Shown here in pieces: positions 32,023 to 39,763 of a stretch of DNA of 46,755 nt. Location of the stretch: contig JAJZJB010000003.1 of NCBI GenBank assembly GCA_021810375.1, positions 1 to 46,755 of the forward strand, in the 5' to 3' direction. Made by a program: the position numbers and the translations under genes. The notes under the pieces are model-generated. The model was given only the letters and a program-made list of their open reading frames with translations. It searched no databases and had not been told where the DNA came from. Numbering within the stretch: position 1 is the first letter of the stretch; the number at the start of each line of letters is the position of its first letter. This stretch comes from Microcaldota archaeon (GTDB lineage: Archaea; Micrarchaeota; Micrarchaeia; Micrarchaeales; CABMGC01).

Positions 32023-33881
32023 CCGCTGCTCTGTACCGGCCGTGTCTCATAGACATACTGACCGCTGTAAAAGATGGCGTGCAGGTAAGTGACCCTTGCG
32101 CTCTCATTGCTACCGTTTATCACGGCCCTAAGCGAATAGCTGCCGCTGCCTGTGAGGTTCAGCCTGTTCAGATTGAGCTTGCACGTGTAATCGGTGCAGC
32201 TTGGCCCAAGGCCAATGAGGCTATCATTGTCTATGCCGTAGAGCGTGTAAACGCTACCGTTTGACGAATAGCCTTGAATATAGAAATACACTGAGCTGTT
32301 CGAAAGGTCGCTATACGAGATGTCCGCCTTGTATACTGTGGAATTGCCTATGAAGGAGATGCTCTGGTTCTCAACGCTCAGGTTGAAATCTCTAGCATAA
32401 GATGCGTTTGAGATATATGCAAACGCGATGGACACGGCAACCACAACGGCCAGCAAGGCGAAGAATAGGTACCTATTCCTGCGCAGGAATCTGGTGGCCA
32501 TGCCGCTTGTCCTGCTTCTTCGAGTCTCAAATGCAATGACGTACACAAGGAAGAAGAAGTAAAACGTGTAGTAAGCCGGAAGCGAATGGAAAACGAAGAA
32601 TAGGGGTATCAGCCCAAACAGCGGTATCAATTCCTTCCTGTTCCAGTAGAGCAGCAGAAGGACCATTGCTACCGAAGACAATGCAACCAAGATACCTGAC
32701 AAGGAGAGTGCCACATGGTAATTGTATATCAGCAACGAAGCGAATGGCGTGCTGTTGAATGGGACTATGTTCCCCAAGGGCTTGAATACGTCATAGAAGA
32801 ATGCATGTGGATTCAAGAATATGAAATAGCCATTTATCGCAGCGAAAACCGCAGCAGCCCCTGCTATGTCGCGCAGGCCCTTCTTCCATCCATAGTTGTT
32901 GAGCGAGTAGATCAGCAGCAATCCTGCCGGAAGCCAGATTTGCTCCTGTATGGATAACGCAAGGCCTATCGGTATGAAGGCATACCTGCTCTCAATCTTC
33001 ATGTATGCTATTAGCATGATGGCGAGCATGATGAATGTTGTTACCGAAGCCGCTGCCGCCAGCGTAAGTGCAAGGAAGGCAATCACCTCCAGCCGGCCTT
33101 GCAATATCTTCCGTCTGTCAAGCACAAAGACCATGGACAGCAGAAGCAGGTCCAGGAAGACGCCTGCCTGTGCGTTGAGGTCTATATGGCCTATATTATA
33201 CCACGTTGGCGGCGAGATGAAGTAGAAAGGCATGAAGGAAACGAAGTACAATGCAGGATAGTCCATGTACCCTACGAACTTGTTGTTAGTTGTGACTACC
33301 CCTCCCACAGTGGTGAAGTTCGCGTAGAGCTGGTTCCCTATAGATGTAGTGTACGGGTTCCCTCCCCTGAGCGTTGTCAACACAGCATTGAATCCAAGCA
33401 GTACCTCGTCTCCGAAACGATACGAAACAATTACATAGAAAAAGATAATCATGGTTATGGCGAAGCCCAGCGCCACAAGCGCGACAGCAGCCCCGCGTTT
33501 CCTCGCCACTAAGTATGCGTATGCGGCAAGCGCGAAGATAAAATATGGCAGGATCAGGAATATTATGTACAGGCCTGTCGACTTAAACATGTTTAATGCC
33601 CCTATCAATTCTGAGGCAAGTATAGTTCCCGAAACGATGAATATGCCAGCAAAAAGCACTACCAGCAGCGCGAACATGAGATGCAGTGCTGCTGCATGGG
33701 TTTCCGGTTTCTCCTTATGCATCACATAGAATGTAGCATATACTGCGAACAGTATCGTGTAAACCACGGCAGGTTCGTAGTAATAGAGGGTGAATGCGAG
33801 GTATTCTGCAATGTATACTGTGTAGAGGATCAGTGCTGCTATGAACTCTAAATAGAATATCCTGCTCCTCCCTCCAGCCAT
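32019..33881 (-). CDS. GT-C fold membrane glycosyltransferase-like protein
   Basis: 620 residues. About 12 membrane helices (residues 10-480) are followed by a C-terminal extracytoplasmic domain (about 490-610). After the early helices an extracytoplasmic loop has YRFGDEVLLGFNAVLTTLRG and then GGNPYTT, with YPALYF further on. The acidic DE pair and GNPY are typical of GT-C/DUF2029-like enzymes that use lipid-linked sugars. The C-terminal domain holds about ten N-x-S/T sequons. Its place beside sequon-rich surface proteins suggests it glycosylates components of this apparatus; this is inference. Confidence 0.75.
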   Translation of the reverse strand: MAGGRSRIFYLEFIAALILYTVYIAEYLAFTLYYYEPAVVYTILFAVYATFYVMHKEKPETHAAALHLMFALLVVLFAGIFIVSGTILASELIGALNMFKSTGLYIIFLILPYFIFALAAYAYLVARKRGAAVALVALGFAITMIIFFYVIVSYRFGDEVLLGFNAVLTTLRGGNPYTTSIGNQLYANFTTVGGVVTTNNKFVGYMDYPALYFVSFMPFYFISPPTWYNIGHIDLNAQAGVFLDLLLLSMVFVLDRRKILQGRLEVIAFLALTLAAAASVTTFIMLAIMLIAYMKIESRYAFIPIGLALSIQEQIWLPAGLLLIYSLNNYGWKKGLRDIAGAAAVFAAINGYFIFLNPHAFFYDVFKPLGNIVPFNSTPFASLLIYNYHVALSLSGILVALSSVAMVLLLLYWNRKELIPLFGLIPLFFVFHSLPAYYTFYFFFLVYVIAFETRRSRTSGMATRFLRRNRYLFFALLAVVVAVSIAFAYISNASYARDFNLSVENQSISFIGNSTVYKADISYSDLSNSSVYFYIQGYSSNGSVYTLYGIDNDSLIGLGPSCTDYTCKLNLNRLNLTGSGSYSLRAVINGSNESARVTYLHAIFYSGQYVYETRPVQSSG

Positions 33882-33931
33882 TGCATCACCAAAGATTCCA
33901 GCTAGGGCTGGGTACGATTAAGAATAAATAA

Positions 33932-33953
33932 GGATGCCGCAAGTGCGGCATCC
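33932..33953 (-). terminator. Perfect hairpin directly after the pilin candidate
   Basis: GGATGCCGC and GCGGCATCC form a 9-bp perfect stem with a 4-base loop, 15 bases after the pilin stop. On the minus strand it is followed by TTATTTATTCTTAATCG. The structure would end most transcripts or protect a pilin-only mRNA before the glycosyltransferase gene. Confidence 0.7.
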
Positions 33954-33968
33954 ATTTCTTATATAAGA

Positions 33969-34346
33969 TCAGATTATTCCGCAGCTTGTCGGTATCAGGC
34001 TTGAACTTGCGCCTCCGACTCCCGCGATAACGCTGAGCAGCGGTCCTGCAAGTATCACAAGTATAAGGCCTACTACGCCTCCTACTATCATACCCATAGA
34101 CCATCCCTGAAGGTTTCCCCTGAGGTTTCCTGCCGCAGGAAGAAGATGCGCACCTGCATAGAGCGTACCTCCAGCTATGAAGAGCAGGAGCGCCAATATG
34201 CCTATAACCGTTTCTACTGATCCGACTATTCCGCAAAGACTTGCGGATATTGTCGAGCCGGCATTCTGCGCGGCTACAATTGAAGCGAAGAGCGACCCTA
34301 TCACAGCCATAAGATAGAGCAACCTCAAGTGTTTCGATATGTTCAT
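33969..34346 (-). CDS. VirB2/TrbC-like two-helix pilin candidate
   Basis: A 125-residue hydrophobic protein. A signal peptide ends near residue 26 (FASIVAAQ). The mature part has two membrane helices (about 45-65 and 85-105) joined by a short polar loop with basic residues (AAGNLRGNLQG), plus one Cys near each end (SLCGIVGS, PTSCGII). This size and helix-loop-helix design match conjugative pilins of the VirB2/TrbC type and the pilins of archaeal DNA-import systems. It precedes the VirB6-like genes and carries its own hairpin terminator, as expected for an abundant subunit. The sequence family is not confirmed. Confidence 0.68.
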   Translation of the reverse strand: MNISKHLRLLYLMAVIGSLFASIVAAQNAGSTISASLCGIVGSVETVIGILALLLFIAGGTLYAGAHLLPAAGNLRGNLQGWSMGMIVGGVVGLILVILAGPLLSVIAGVGGASSSLIPTSCGII

Positions 34347-34438
34347 GTCATCTCGCCTTTATTTCTGATAACTTCTTAGGATATATCCCTTTAAATACCT
34401 TTCCTATTTCCGTCCGCACGGCTACGCTATACCGTCCG

Positions 34439-35479
34439 TTACTTGAGCGTAGCTATTATCCCGTCTATGATTCCATGGACTCCTATGCCTCCTGTCGACC
34501 TTACTGCCATCCTGTGGCTCAAGACGGGTCTGGCCAGGAACTTTATATCGTCAATGGTAACGCTCTGCCTGCCCTGTATCAGCGCCCTGGCCTTGGCCGC
34601 GCGCATGAAGGCCAGGTCTGCCCTCGGACTGGCTCCCATGACTATATGTATGTCCTTCCTTGTCGCATTGACCACCCTGGCTATGTATGAAGTAACCTCA
34701 TTGGGCATAGTTATGGTCTTGGCCTTTTCTTGCATCTCCAGTATGTCCGGAGTGCTTATTATCTTCTGTATTACTACCTGCTCCTCCCTCTCCTTGAGCC
34801 TCATCATCTCTTCCTCTTCCTCCATGTTCGGGTAGTCCACATCAATCTTGACTATGAACCTGTCTGCGAGAACCTTCGGAAGCTGTTCCGTGCCCTCTAT
34901 CCTGAGCGGGTTCTGCGTTGCGAATGCAGTGAATGGCCTTGGCAGCTGCATGTCCGTGCCTCCGGCAGTCACCATACGCTCCTCAAGCGTCTCAAGGAAT
35001 GCGCTCATGGTCTTCGGCGGCGCCCTGTTCAGTTCATCTACGAGAAGTATATTCGTAAATACCGGACCTTTCTTGAACTGGACCTCGTTCTGGTCGTCAA
35101 CATATGTATAGCCTATTATATCTGTAGGCACAAGGTCCGGGGTTCCCTGGATCCTCTTGAATTCCGCTTGCATTGTATCTGCCATTGTCTTGCACATGGT
35201 CGTCTTTGCTACTCCGGGAACTCCCTCTAGGAGCGCATGTCCGTTCGCCACTACTGTTATGAACATCAATTCTATGGTATCGCTCTTGCCTGCTATGTGT
35301 TTCTTCATCTCAGCAAGCACTTTCTGATACGCTTCGTGTGCATCTACCACTTGAACACCGGATTGAGATTGAGATAGCAAGTTAATAAATGCTAACGCGC
35401 CTGCCGAATATGCTGCGGCACTTGGCATTGCAGTTCCAGAAGGCGCTCGTCTTCCTGTTTCAACAGAGAGCCTCTGCAT
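34439..35479 (-). CDS. MoxR-type AAA+ ATPase
   Basis: 346 residues. Walker A GVPGVAKTT near 81-89, Walker B NILLVDELNRAPP near 143, sensor 1 ATQNPLRIEGTEQLP, and the C-terminal lid typical of MoxR/RavA relatives. The N-terminal 40 residues are poorly conserved, so an internal start (for example MPSAAAYSAG) is possible. MoxR ATPases act as chaperone-like partners, usually with DUF58 and VWA proteins, which are absent here. A 92-base spacer separates it from the pilin gene on the same strand, so it may assist assembly of the membrane apparatus. Confidence 0.92.
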   Translation of the reverse strand: MQRLSVETGRRAPSGTAMPSAAAYSAGALAFINLLSQSQSGVQVVDAHEAYQKVLAEMKKHIAGKSDTIELMFITVVANGHALLEGVPGVAKTTMCKTMADTMQAEFKRIQGTPDLVPTDIIGYTYVDDQNEVQFKKGPVFTNILLVDELNRAPPKTMSAFLETLEERMVTAGGTDMQLPRPFTAFATQNPLRIEGTEQLPKVLADRFIVKIDVDYPNMEEEEEMMRLKEREEQVVIQKIISTPDILEMQEKAKTITMPNEVTSYIARVVNATRKDIHIVMGASPRADLAFMRAAKARALIQGRQSVTIDDIKFLARPVLSHRMAVRSTGGIGVHGIIDGIIATLK

Positions 35480-35601
35480 TCACGGCATCTGGATCCTGCC
35501 ACCTTGCAATTCCGTAATATATATGCCTTTTCTGGGTGCGCAAGAGAAAGGCTTAAAAGAAAGAGGCATTACATACATACCTTGTACAAAAGTGGAGGTT
35601 T

Positions 35602-35940
35602 ATGATAGGAAAGGGAAAAAGCGATACTAAGGTAGCCACGTTGCCGGAAGTACTTAAGATACTCGAGCAGAGGAAGAAAGAAGGGGAAACCGGATACGAG
35701 CAGCAGCTCATGGATGAGTATGCCAAGAAGTTCTCCAAGATAGATGAAGGAGACGCGAAGAAGATGATGAAGGAGCTCACTGACCTGGGCCTAGGGGAGA
35801 AGACCTCGGCAAAAGTCATTGAGATAATGCCTAGCGACATAGTCATGCTCAAACAGGTCCTTATTATCGAGAAGAAGTCCATAGAAGAGGAAACAGTCGG
35901 CAAGGCAATGGAAGTAGTCAACAAATACCGTGGCAAGTAG
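35602..35940 (+). CDS. rpoF: DNA-directed RNA polymerase subunit F (Rpb4-like)
   Basis: 112 residues. The family core is visible as KVATLPEVLKILEQRKKEG followed by the Rpb4-type HRDC-like region (AKVIEIMPSDIVMLKQVLII). RpoF pairs with RpoE to form the polymerase stalk that binds nascent RNA. The DUF655 gene follows 24 bases downstream, the conserved archaeal order. The gene is divergent from the MoxR gene, with a 122-base spacer containing GGCTTAAAAGAAAG as a likely box A. Confidence 0.88.
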   Translation: MIGKGKSDTKVATLPEVLKILEQRKKEGETGYEQQLMDEYAKKFSKIDEGDAKKMMKELTDLGLGEKTSAKVIEIMPSDIVMLKQVLIIEKKSIEEETVGKAMEVVNKYRGK

Positions 35941-35964
35941 CAACTAACAACAAAGGGATGTGGC

Positions 35965-36570
35965 ATGGAAGAGAGAGAGCAGAGACGAGAGGATCTGGAA
36001 GAATACGCGGCAGTGCTGGATTACCTGCCGATAGGGCGGAGCAGCTCAGCAAGGGCCGAGCCGCTTGTGCAGCTCCTTGGGGAGACAAGATTCACGCTAT
36101 TGGAAGCCGTGCCTAAGGGCACAGAGATCAAGGTTGGGGAAACTGTATACATAGGCAAGGGCGATCGCGAAAAGGTCTCGCTTATCAAGAGCAGGTTAAG
36201 TTATGCCGACCTTACGGAAGGCGCGAAGAAGGAACTGCCTATAGCAATATCGGCTATAGTCAAGAAGAATGAGAAGAAGTTCGTTGAGATGTTCAACAAC
36301 GCCGGCGCGCTCAACATAAGGATGCATTCACTCGAACTTCTCCCCAACGTGGGAAAGAAACATCTTGCAGCAATCCTGGATGCAAGAGACGAAAGGCCTT
36401 TTGAGAGCTTTGCAGACATAACTGCCAGGGTATCGTTGCTTCAGGATCCCATAAAGCTGATAGTCGAGAGGGTTATCGTGGAGCTGAAGGGCGAGAGCAG
36501 GTTCTATCTCCTCACCAAGCCCCCTGCCGCAAGCCACGAGCACGAGCATGAACGCGGCGGCAGGTACTGA
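35965..36570 (+). CDS. DUF655 helix-hairpin-helix protein
   Basis: 201 residues. An OB-like N-terminal part with EYAAVLDYLPIGR and VPKGTEIKVGETVYIGKGDR is followed by a helix-hairpin-helix (LELLPNVGKKHLAAILDARD, FESFADITARV). These are hallmarks of the archaeal DUF655 family, which regularly sits next to rpoF and is presumed to bind RNA or DNA. The C-terminal tail (SHEHEHERGG) is His-rich and low complexity. Confidence 0.88.
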   Translation: MEEREQRREDLEEYAAVLDYLPIGRSSSARAEPLVQLLGETRFTLLEAVPKGTEIKVGETVYIGKGDREKVSLIKSRLSYADLTEGAKKELPIAISAIVKKNEKKFVEMFNNAGALNIRMHSLELLPNVGKKHLAAILDARDERPFESFADITARVSLLQDPIKLIVERVIVELKGESRFYLLTKPPAASHEHEHERGGRY

Positions 36571-36595
36571 CCTGGCGCACAAAAAGAGGTTCAAC

Positions 36596-36604
36596 GCATA
36601 TAAA
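36596..36604 (+). promoter_or_regulatory. TATA box of tRNA-Val
   Basis: GCATATAAA about 30 bases before the tRNA 5' end, standard archaeal spacing. Confidence 0.6.
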
Positions 36605-36629
36605 CCTCACAGGGTAATATATCTCCTGC

Positions 36630-36700
36630 GGAGGCATAGTCTAGTGGCAGGACGGCAGATTGACATTCTGCAGACAGGAGTTCAATTCTCCTTGCCTCCA
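36630..36700 (+). tRNA. tRNA-Val (anticodon GAC)
   Basis: A complete cloverleaf of 71 bases: acceptor GGAGGCA/TGCCTCC, D stem GTCT/GGAC, anticodon stem GCAGA/TCTGC with loop TTGACAT (anticodon GAC), T stem AGGAG/CTCCT with loop TTCAATT, and discriminator A. CCA is not encoded and no intron is seen. It reads GUC and GUU codons. Confidence 0.95.
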
Positions 36701-36756
36701 TACGCATCTGTGTTCAATGTAATAACATTTCAGTTTTATGAAATGACCCGGCTTGC

Positions 36757-37173
36757 TTAAAGAACTTTCAGTAGGTCCATGGTTGATAGTATCTTTACTC
36801 TTCCCTGTTTTCGTATAGGTTTGTCATTCGACCAAATGCCACACGCCTTGCATAATGCAACTGCAAAATATGGCGCATCATTCAGCCTTGGCGATACCTG
36901 TTCTGCCTCATCCTTGAACCTGTTTAATTCCCCCTCTTTTACAATTTCTATACCTGATGCAGACAATAATTCAAGTGCCAGTTCCGCTACCACTTCTTCT
37001 TTTAGACCTGTCTTCTCAGCAAGGAGTTTTCTGTATTTATAGATCTCGTCTAAAATGTATGGTGTGGTGTAAAGCCTTAGTGGCACTGGAGTTCTTGTAA
37101 GTAGAATCCTCCTGGTAGTACTGTCCTTAATGAAGGCTGCAAATATAATATTTGCATCTATCACGAGTTCCAC
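36757..37173 (-). CDS. vapC: PIN-domain ribonuclease toxin (VapC-like)
   Basis: 138 residues with the full PIN acidic quartet: Asp6 (LVIDANI), Glu43 (LDEIYKY), Asp99 (NDAPYFAVAL) and Asp117 (WSNDKPI). Such proteins cleave RNA, often tRNA, and are held inactive by a cognate antitoxin. The gene starts 7 bases after the small RHH-like gene ends, the typical VapB-VapC order. It resembles the PIN branch with a longer helical middle (KTGLKEEVVAELALELL). Toxicity is not evident from sequence. Confidence 0.88.
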   Translation of the reverse strand: MELVIDANIIFAAFIKDSTTRRILLTRTPVPLRLYTTPYILDEIYKYRKLLAEKTGLKEEVVAELALELLSASGIEIVKEGELNRFKDEAEQVSPRLNDAPYFAVALCKACGIWSNDKPIRKQGRVKILSTMDLLKVL

Positions 37174-37180
37174 AGGACCA

Positions 37181-37405
37181 CTAGTTTTGTTTCATGCGTG
37201 CCGCAATTCTCCTATTTGCCCTTCTCCCTATGGCTATAGCATCCTTTTCTGTAAGGTTGCTCTTAGCCAGAAGCTTATCCATCTTATCCAGCAGGGTCAA
37301 TTTTTGAATTATCGACTGTCTGGCTACTTCAGACCAGTTTATTTCTGGGTGTTCATCCATCAGTTTCTTCAGCTCTTTAGACACAGATAATGTTAAACTT
37401 GTCAT
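37181..37405 (-). CDS. vapB: Ribbon-helix-helix antitoxin (VapB-like)
   Basis: A 74-residue basic protein. The N-terminal strand LTLSVSKELKKLMDEH is followed by INWSEVARQSIIQKLTLLDK, the RHH pattern with the W-S-E-V-A-R turn typical of archaeal VapB. The C-terminal helix (KDAIAIGRRANRRIAARM) would bind the PIN toxin encoded immediately downstream. A 9-bp direct-repeat array lies about 50 bases upstream as a likely operator. Confidence 0.85.
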   Translation of the reverse strand: MTSLTLSVSKELKKLMDEHPEINWSEVARQSIIQKLTLLDKMDKLLAKSNLTEKDAIAIGRRANRRIAARMKQN

Positions 37406-37452
37406 ATGTATCAGATGAATTATGAATGAACAGATACTTATACGTTACGTTC

Positions 37453-37488
37453 ATTACGTCTAATATGTCTATTATGTTTATTATGTTT
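37453..37488. repeat. Four tandem 9-bp repeats upstream of vapB
   Basis: ATTACGTCT, AATATGTCT, ATTATGTTT and ATTATGTTT follow each other without gaps, with partial copies on both sides (CGTTACGTTC before). A 9-bp phase is close to one helical turn, suiting cooperative binding of RHH dimers on one DNA face. The rest of the 37406-37698 spacer holds a small hairpin (GTAT-CTCCG/CGGAG-ATAC around 37598-37619) and a TTTAAATAT box before the uL16 gene. Confidence 0.6.
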
Positions 37489-37698
37489 ATATGTGGGCCT
37501 TTCAGTAGCGTATACCATTGTTTTTCCATCCCCATTCACTACGACAGAACCTTGCCTCCATGGAATCTTTCCTTATAAATTGCTAAGCCAATTGGGCGTA
37601 TCCTCCGCGTCGGAGATACCTTTAAATATTCGTTATGCAGAAATATATCTTGCAGATTTTCAGCTACGAATTTTGTTCTAGCCACTGCATGTGATACT

Positions 37699-38268
37699 AT
37701 GAAATTGAGACCTGCAAGATCGGTGAGAGGCATACGCAGCCAGGCGTGGGCCAGATACTCTGTCAAGAAGCCCAGGAAGAACTACATCAAGGCGCTTCCG
37801 CACACAAGTTTATTGGTATTCAAGATGGGCGTAAACAAGCCCACATACGACTTGCTGCTTACTCTGGTCTCAGACCAGCAGGTACAGCTAAGGTCTAACG
37901 CCCTTGAGGCAGCACGCCAGGTTGCCAACAAGTACCTTGAGCGCGAGCTCATAGCAAATTATTTTCTCAAACTGCTTCCGTATCCGCACAATGTGGTGAG
38001 GGAGAAGAAGAGGGCTACCGGTGCAGGAGCAGACCGTATCTCCCAGGGTATGTCCCTTTCGTTCGGAAGCCCATCTTCCGTGGCAGCCAGGGTGCACCGG
38101 GGCCAGACGGTATTCGAGCTCAAGACTATGTCCTCTGCGAAAAATATAGGCAGGGAGGCATTGAGCAGGGCTTCTAAGAAGCTCTCGGGAACCTACAAGA
38201 TAAACCTCGTGCCCTTGCTACAGCAGCAACCGCAGAAGGTCCAGCAGCTCCAGCAGGCGGTAAACTGA
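37699..38268 (+). CDS. rpl10e: 50S ribosomal protein uL16 (L10e)
   Basis: 189 residues matching archaeal L10e/uL16: RPARSVRGIRSQAWARYSVK, VQLRSNALEAARQVANKYLE, PYPHNVVREKKRATGAGADR, the SQGMSLSFGSPSSVAARVHR segment and a C-terminal KINLVPL. It binds 23S rRNA near the peptidyl transferase centre. The usual RENK is REKK here. The C-terminal tail is glutamine-rich (LLQQQPQKVQQLQQAVN), not usual for the family. GlyRS follows 25 bases downstream. Confidence 0.93.
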   Translation: MKLRPARSVRGIRSQAWARYSVKKPRKNYIKALPHTSLLVFKMGVNKPTYDLLLTLVSDQQVQLRSNALEAARQVANKYLERELIANYFLKLLPYPHNVVREKKRATGAGADRISQGMSLSFGSPSSVAARVHRGQTVFELKTMSSAKNIGREALSRASKKLSGTYKINLVPLLQQQPQKVQQLQQAVN

Positions 38269-38293
38269 GGGCTCCTTTCCACAGCCATCGGTA

Positions 38294-39763
38294 ATGTTCA
38301 TGGATAAGAAAGAAGGATTGGACGAGATCGTCGAAAGGAGGGACATATACTATCCCGCTTTCGGCATATATGGAGAGATAGCCGGCTTCTACGACTTCGG
38401 GCCCATAGGCCTGAGGATAAGGAAAAGGATAGAGGATGCATGGCGCGCCCTCTTTGTAGAAGAGATAGGCGCTATAGAGATAGAGACTGCAAATCTTCTC
38501 CCGGAGCAGGCGCTCAAGGCAAGCGGCCACGTCTCTGCGTTTACAGATCCTATTGCCACGTGCACCGTTTGCAAGACCCCGTATCGCGTGGATAAGCTGT
38601 TAGAGGAATTCTACGAGAAGAGCGGAGAGAAGAAATCTGCCAGCGAGGTCAAGCGGCTTAATGCTGACCAGATTGCAGAGAGGGCCGGGACAGCAGGGCT
38701 AAAATGTACCAAATGCGGAGGCAAGCTATCTAAGATAGAGAAATTCAACCTGATGTTCAAGACCACCGTGGGCCAGGGGGACGTGACTGCGTACCTCAGA
38801 CCCGAGACCGCGCAGAGTATCTTCCTGGATTTCAAGAACCTTTTCAGGTCGCAGGGCCTCAGGCTTCCGGCAATAATCTCGCAGAAAGGCCGTGCGTACA
38901 GAAATGAGATATCGGCAAGGCAGCAGCTCGTGAGAATGCGCGAGTTCACGCAGATGGATACCGAGATATTCTTCGACGTTCAGGCAGAGCAGGACGACTT
39001 GGGATACATAAGTTCCAGCGAAGTTCTCAAGACAAGGGTAAGGTTCATCTCTGCGGGAGAGGAGAACGAGACCGAGGAATCATTGGAGAACCTGCTGAAA
39101 TCAGGAAGGATACCAAACACCTATTTCGCATATCTTATCTACCTAGAGAAGAGGCTTCTCATGCGCATGGGCATAACCGAGGACAAGTACAGGTTCAGGC
39201 AGCTTGAGAAGGAGGAGCTGCCGCATTACTCCAAGGGAAACGTCGACCTTGAGATATCTACGCATTACGGATACATAGAAGTGGCGGGCAACGCGCACAG
39301 GAGCGATTTCGACCTTTCCAACCACTCTAAATTCTCCGGAGAGGATCTCGGAGTCGTAGGAAACAACGGCAAGGTAATGCCGCAGATCATAGAGGCAACG
39401 CTGGGCATGGACAGGCTCTTCTTCGCCCTTCTAGACAATGCGGTAAGCGATGACGAACGCGGATGGCAGTGGCTGAAGCTTAACGAGCACATGGCCCCGT
39501 ACACGTATGCCATATTTCCGTTGCAGAAGGACGAGAAGATAATTGGGAAGGCCAAGGAACTGCGCAGCAAGCTGGCTGCGAAGGGCATCCAATGCTACTA
39601 CTCTGAGACGGCAAGCATAGGCAAGCGGTACGCCAAGGCCGATGAAATAGGCGTTCCACACTGCATAACCGTCGACTTCCAGACTCTAGAAGACTCTACA
39701 GTAACGGTGAGGGACAGAAACACTACCAAGCAGGACAGGATCGCGCTCAGTGAGATTGCATGA
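38294..39763 (+). CDS. glyS: Glycyl-tRNA synthetase (class II, homodimeric type)
   Basis: 489 residues. Motif regions include RRDIYYPAFGIYGEIAGFYD at the N-terminus, a zinc-binding insertion with CTVCK and CTKCG pairs, YLRPETAQSIFLDF, FRSQG, GRAYRNEISARQQLVRMREF (motif 2), a catalytic ELE-type region with VDLEISTHYG, and the anticodon-binding domain (APYTYAIFPL through TVDFQTLED). It is somewhat shorter than many archaeal GlyRS. An ATG two codons inside (MDKKEG) is an alternative start. It overlaps the Ogg gene by four bases. Confidence 0.95.
   Translation: MFMDKKEGLDEIVERRDIYYPAFGIYGEIAGFYDFGPIGLRIRKRIEDAWRALFVEEIGAIEIETANLLPEQALKASGHVSAFTDPIATCTVCKTPYRVDKLLEEFYEKSGEKKSASEVKRLNADQIAERAGTAGLKCTKCGGKLSKIEKFNLMFKTTVGQGDVTAYLRPETAQSIFLDFKNLFRSQGLRLPAIISQKGRAYRNEISARQQLVRMREFTQMDTEIFFDVQAEQDDLGYISSSEVLKTRVRFISAGEENETEESLENLLKSGRIPNTYFAYLIYLEKRLLMRMGITEDKYRFRQLEKEELPHYSKGNVDLEISTHYGYIEVAGNAHRSDFDLSNHSKFSGEDLGVVGNNGKVMPQIIEATLGMDRLFFALLDNAVSDDERGWQWLKLNEHMAPYTYAIFPLQKDEKIIGKAKELRSKLAAKGIQCYYSETASIGKRYAKADEIGVPHCITVDFQTLEDSTVTVRDRNTTKQDRIALSEIA

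Noticed and set aside
33969-34346. ATP synthase subunit c (another small two-helix protein)
   Set aside because: It has a signal peptide, lacks the membrane carboxylate in helix two, has a Cys at each end, and its neighbours are not ATP synthase genes.
14762-35479. Integrated conjugative element or plasmid
   Set aside because: No relaxase, VirD4 coupling protein, integrase, replication gene, att repeats or flanking tRNA were found, and base composition looks like the neighbours.
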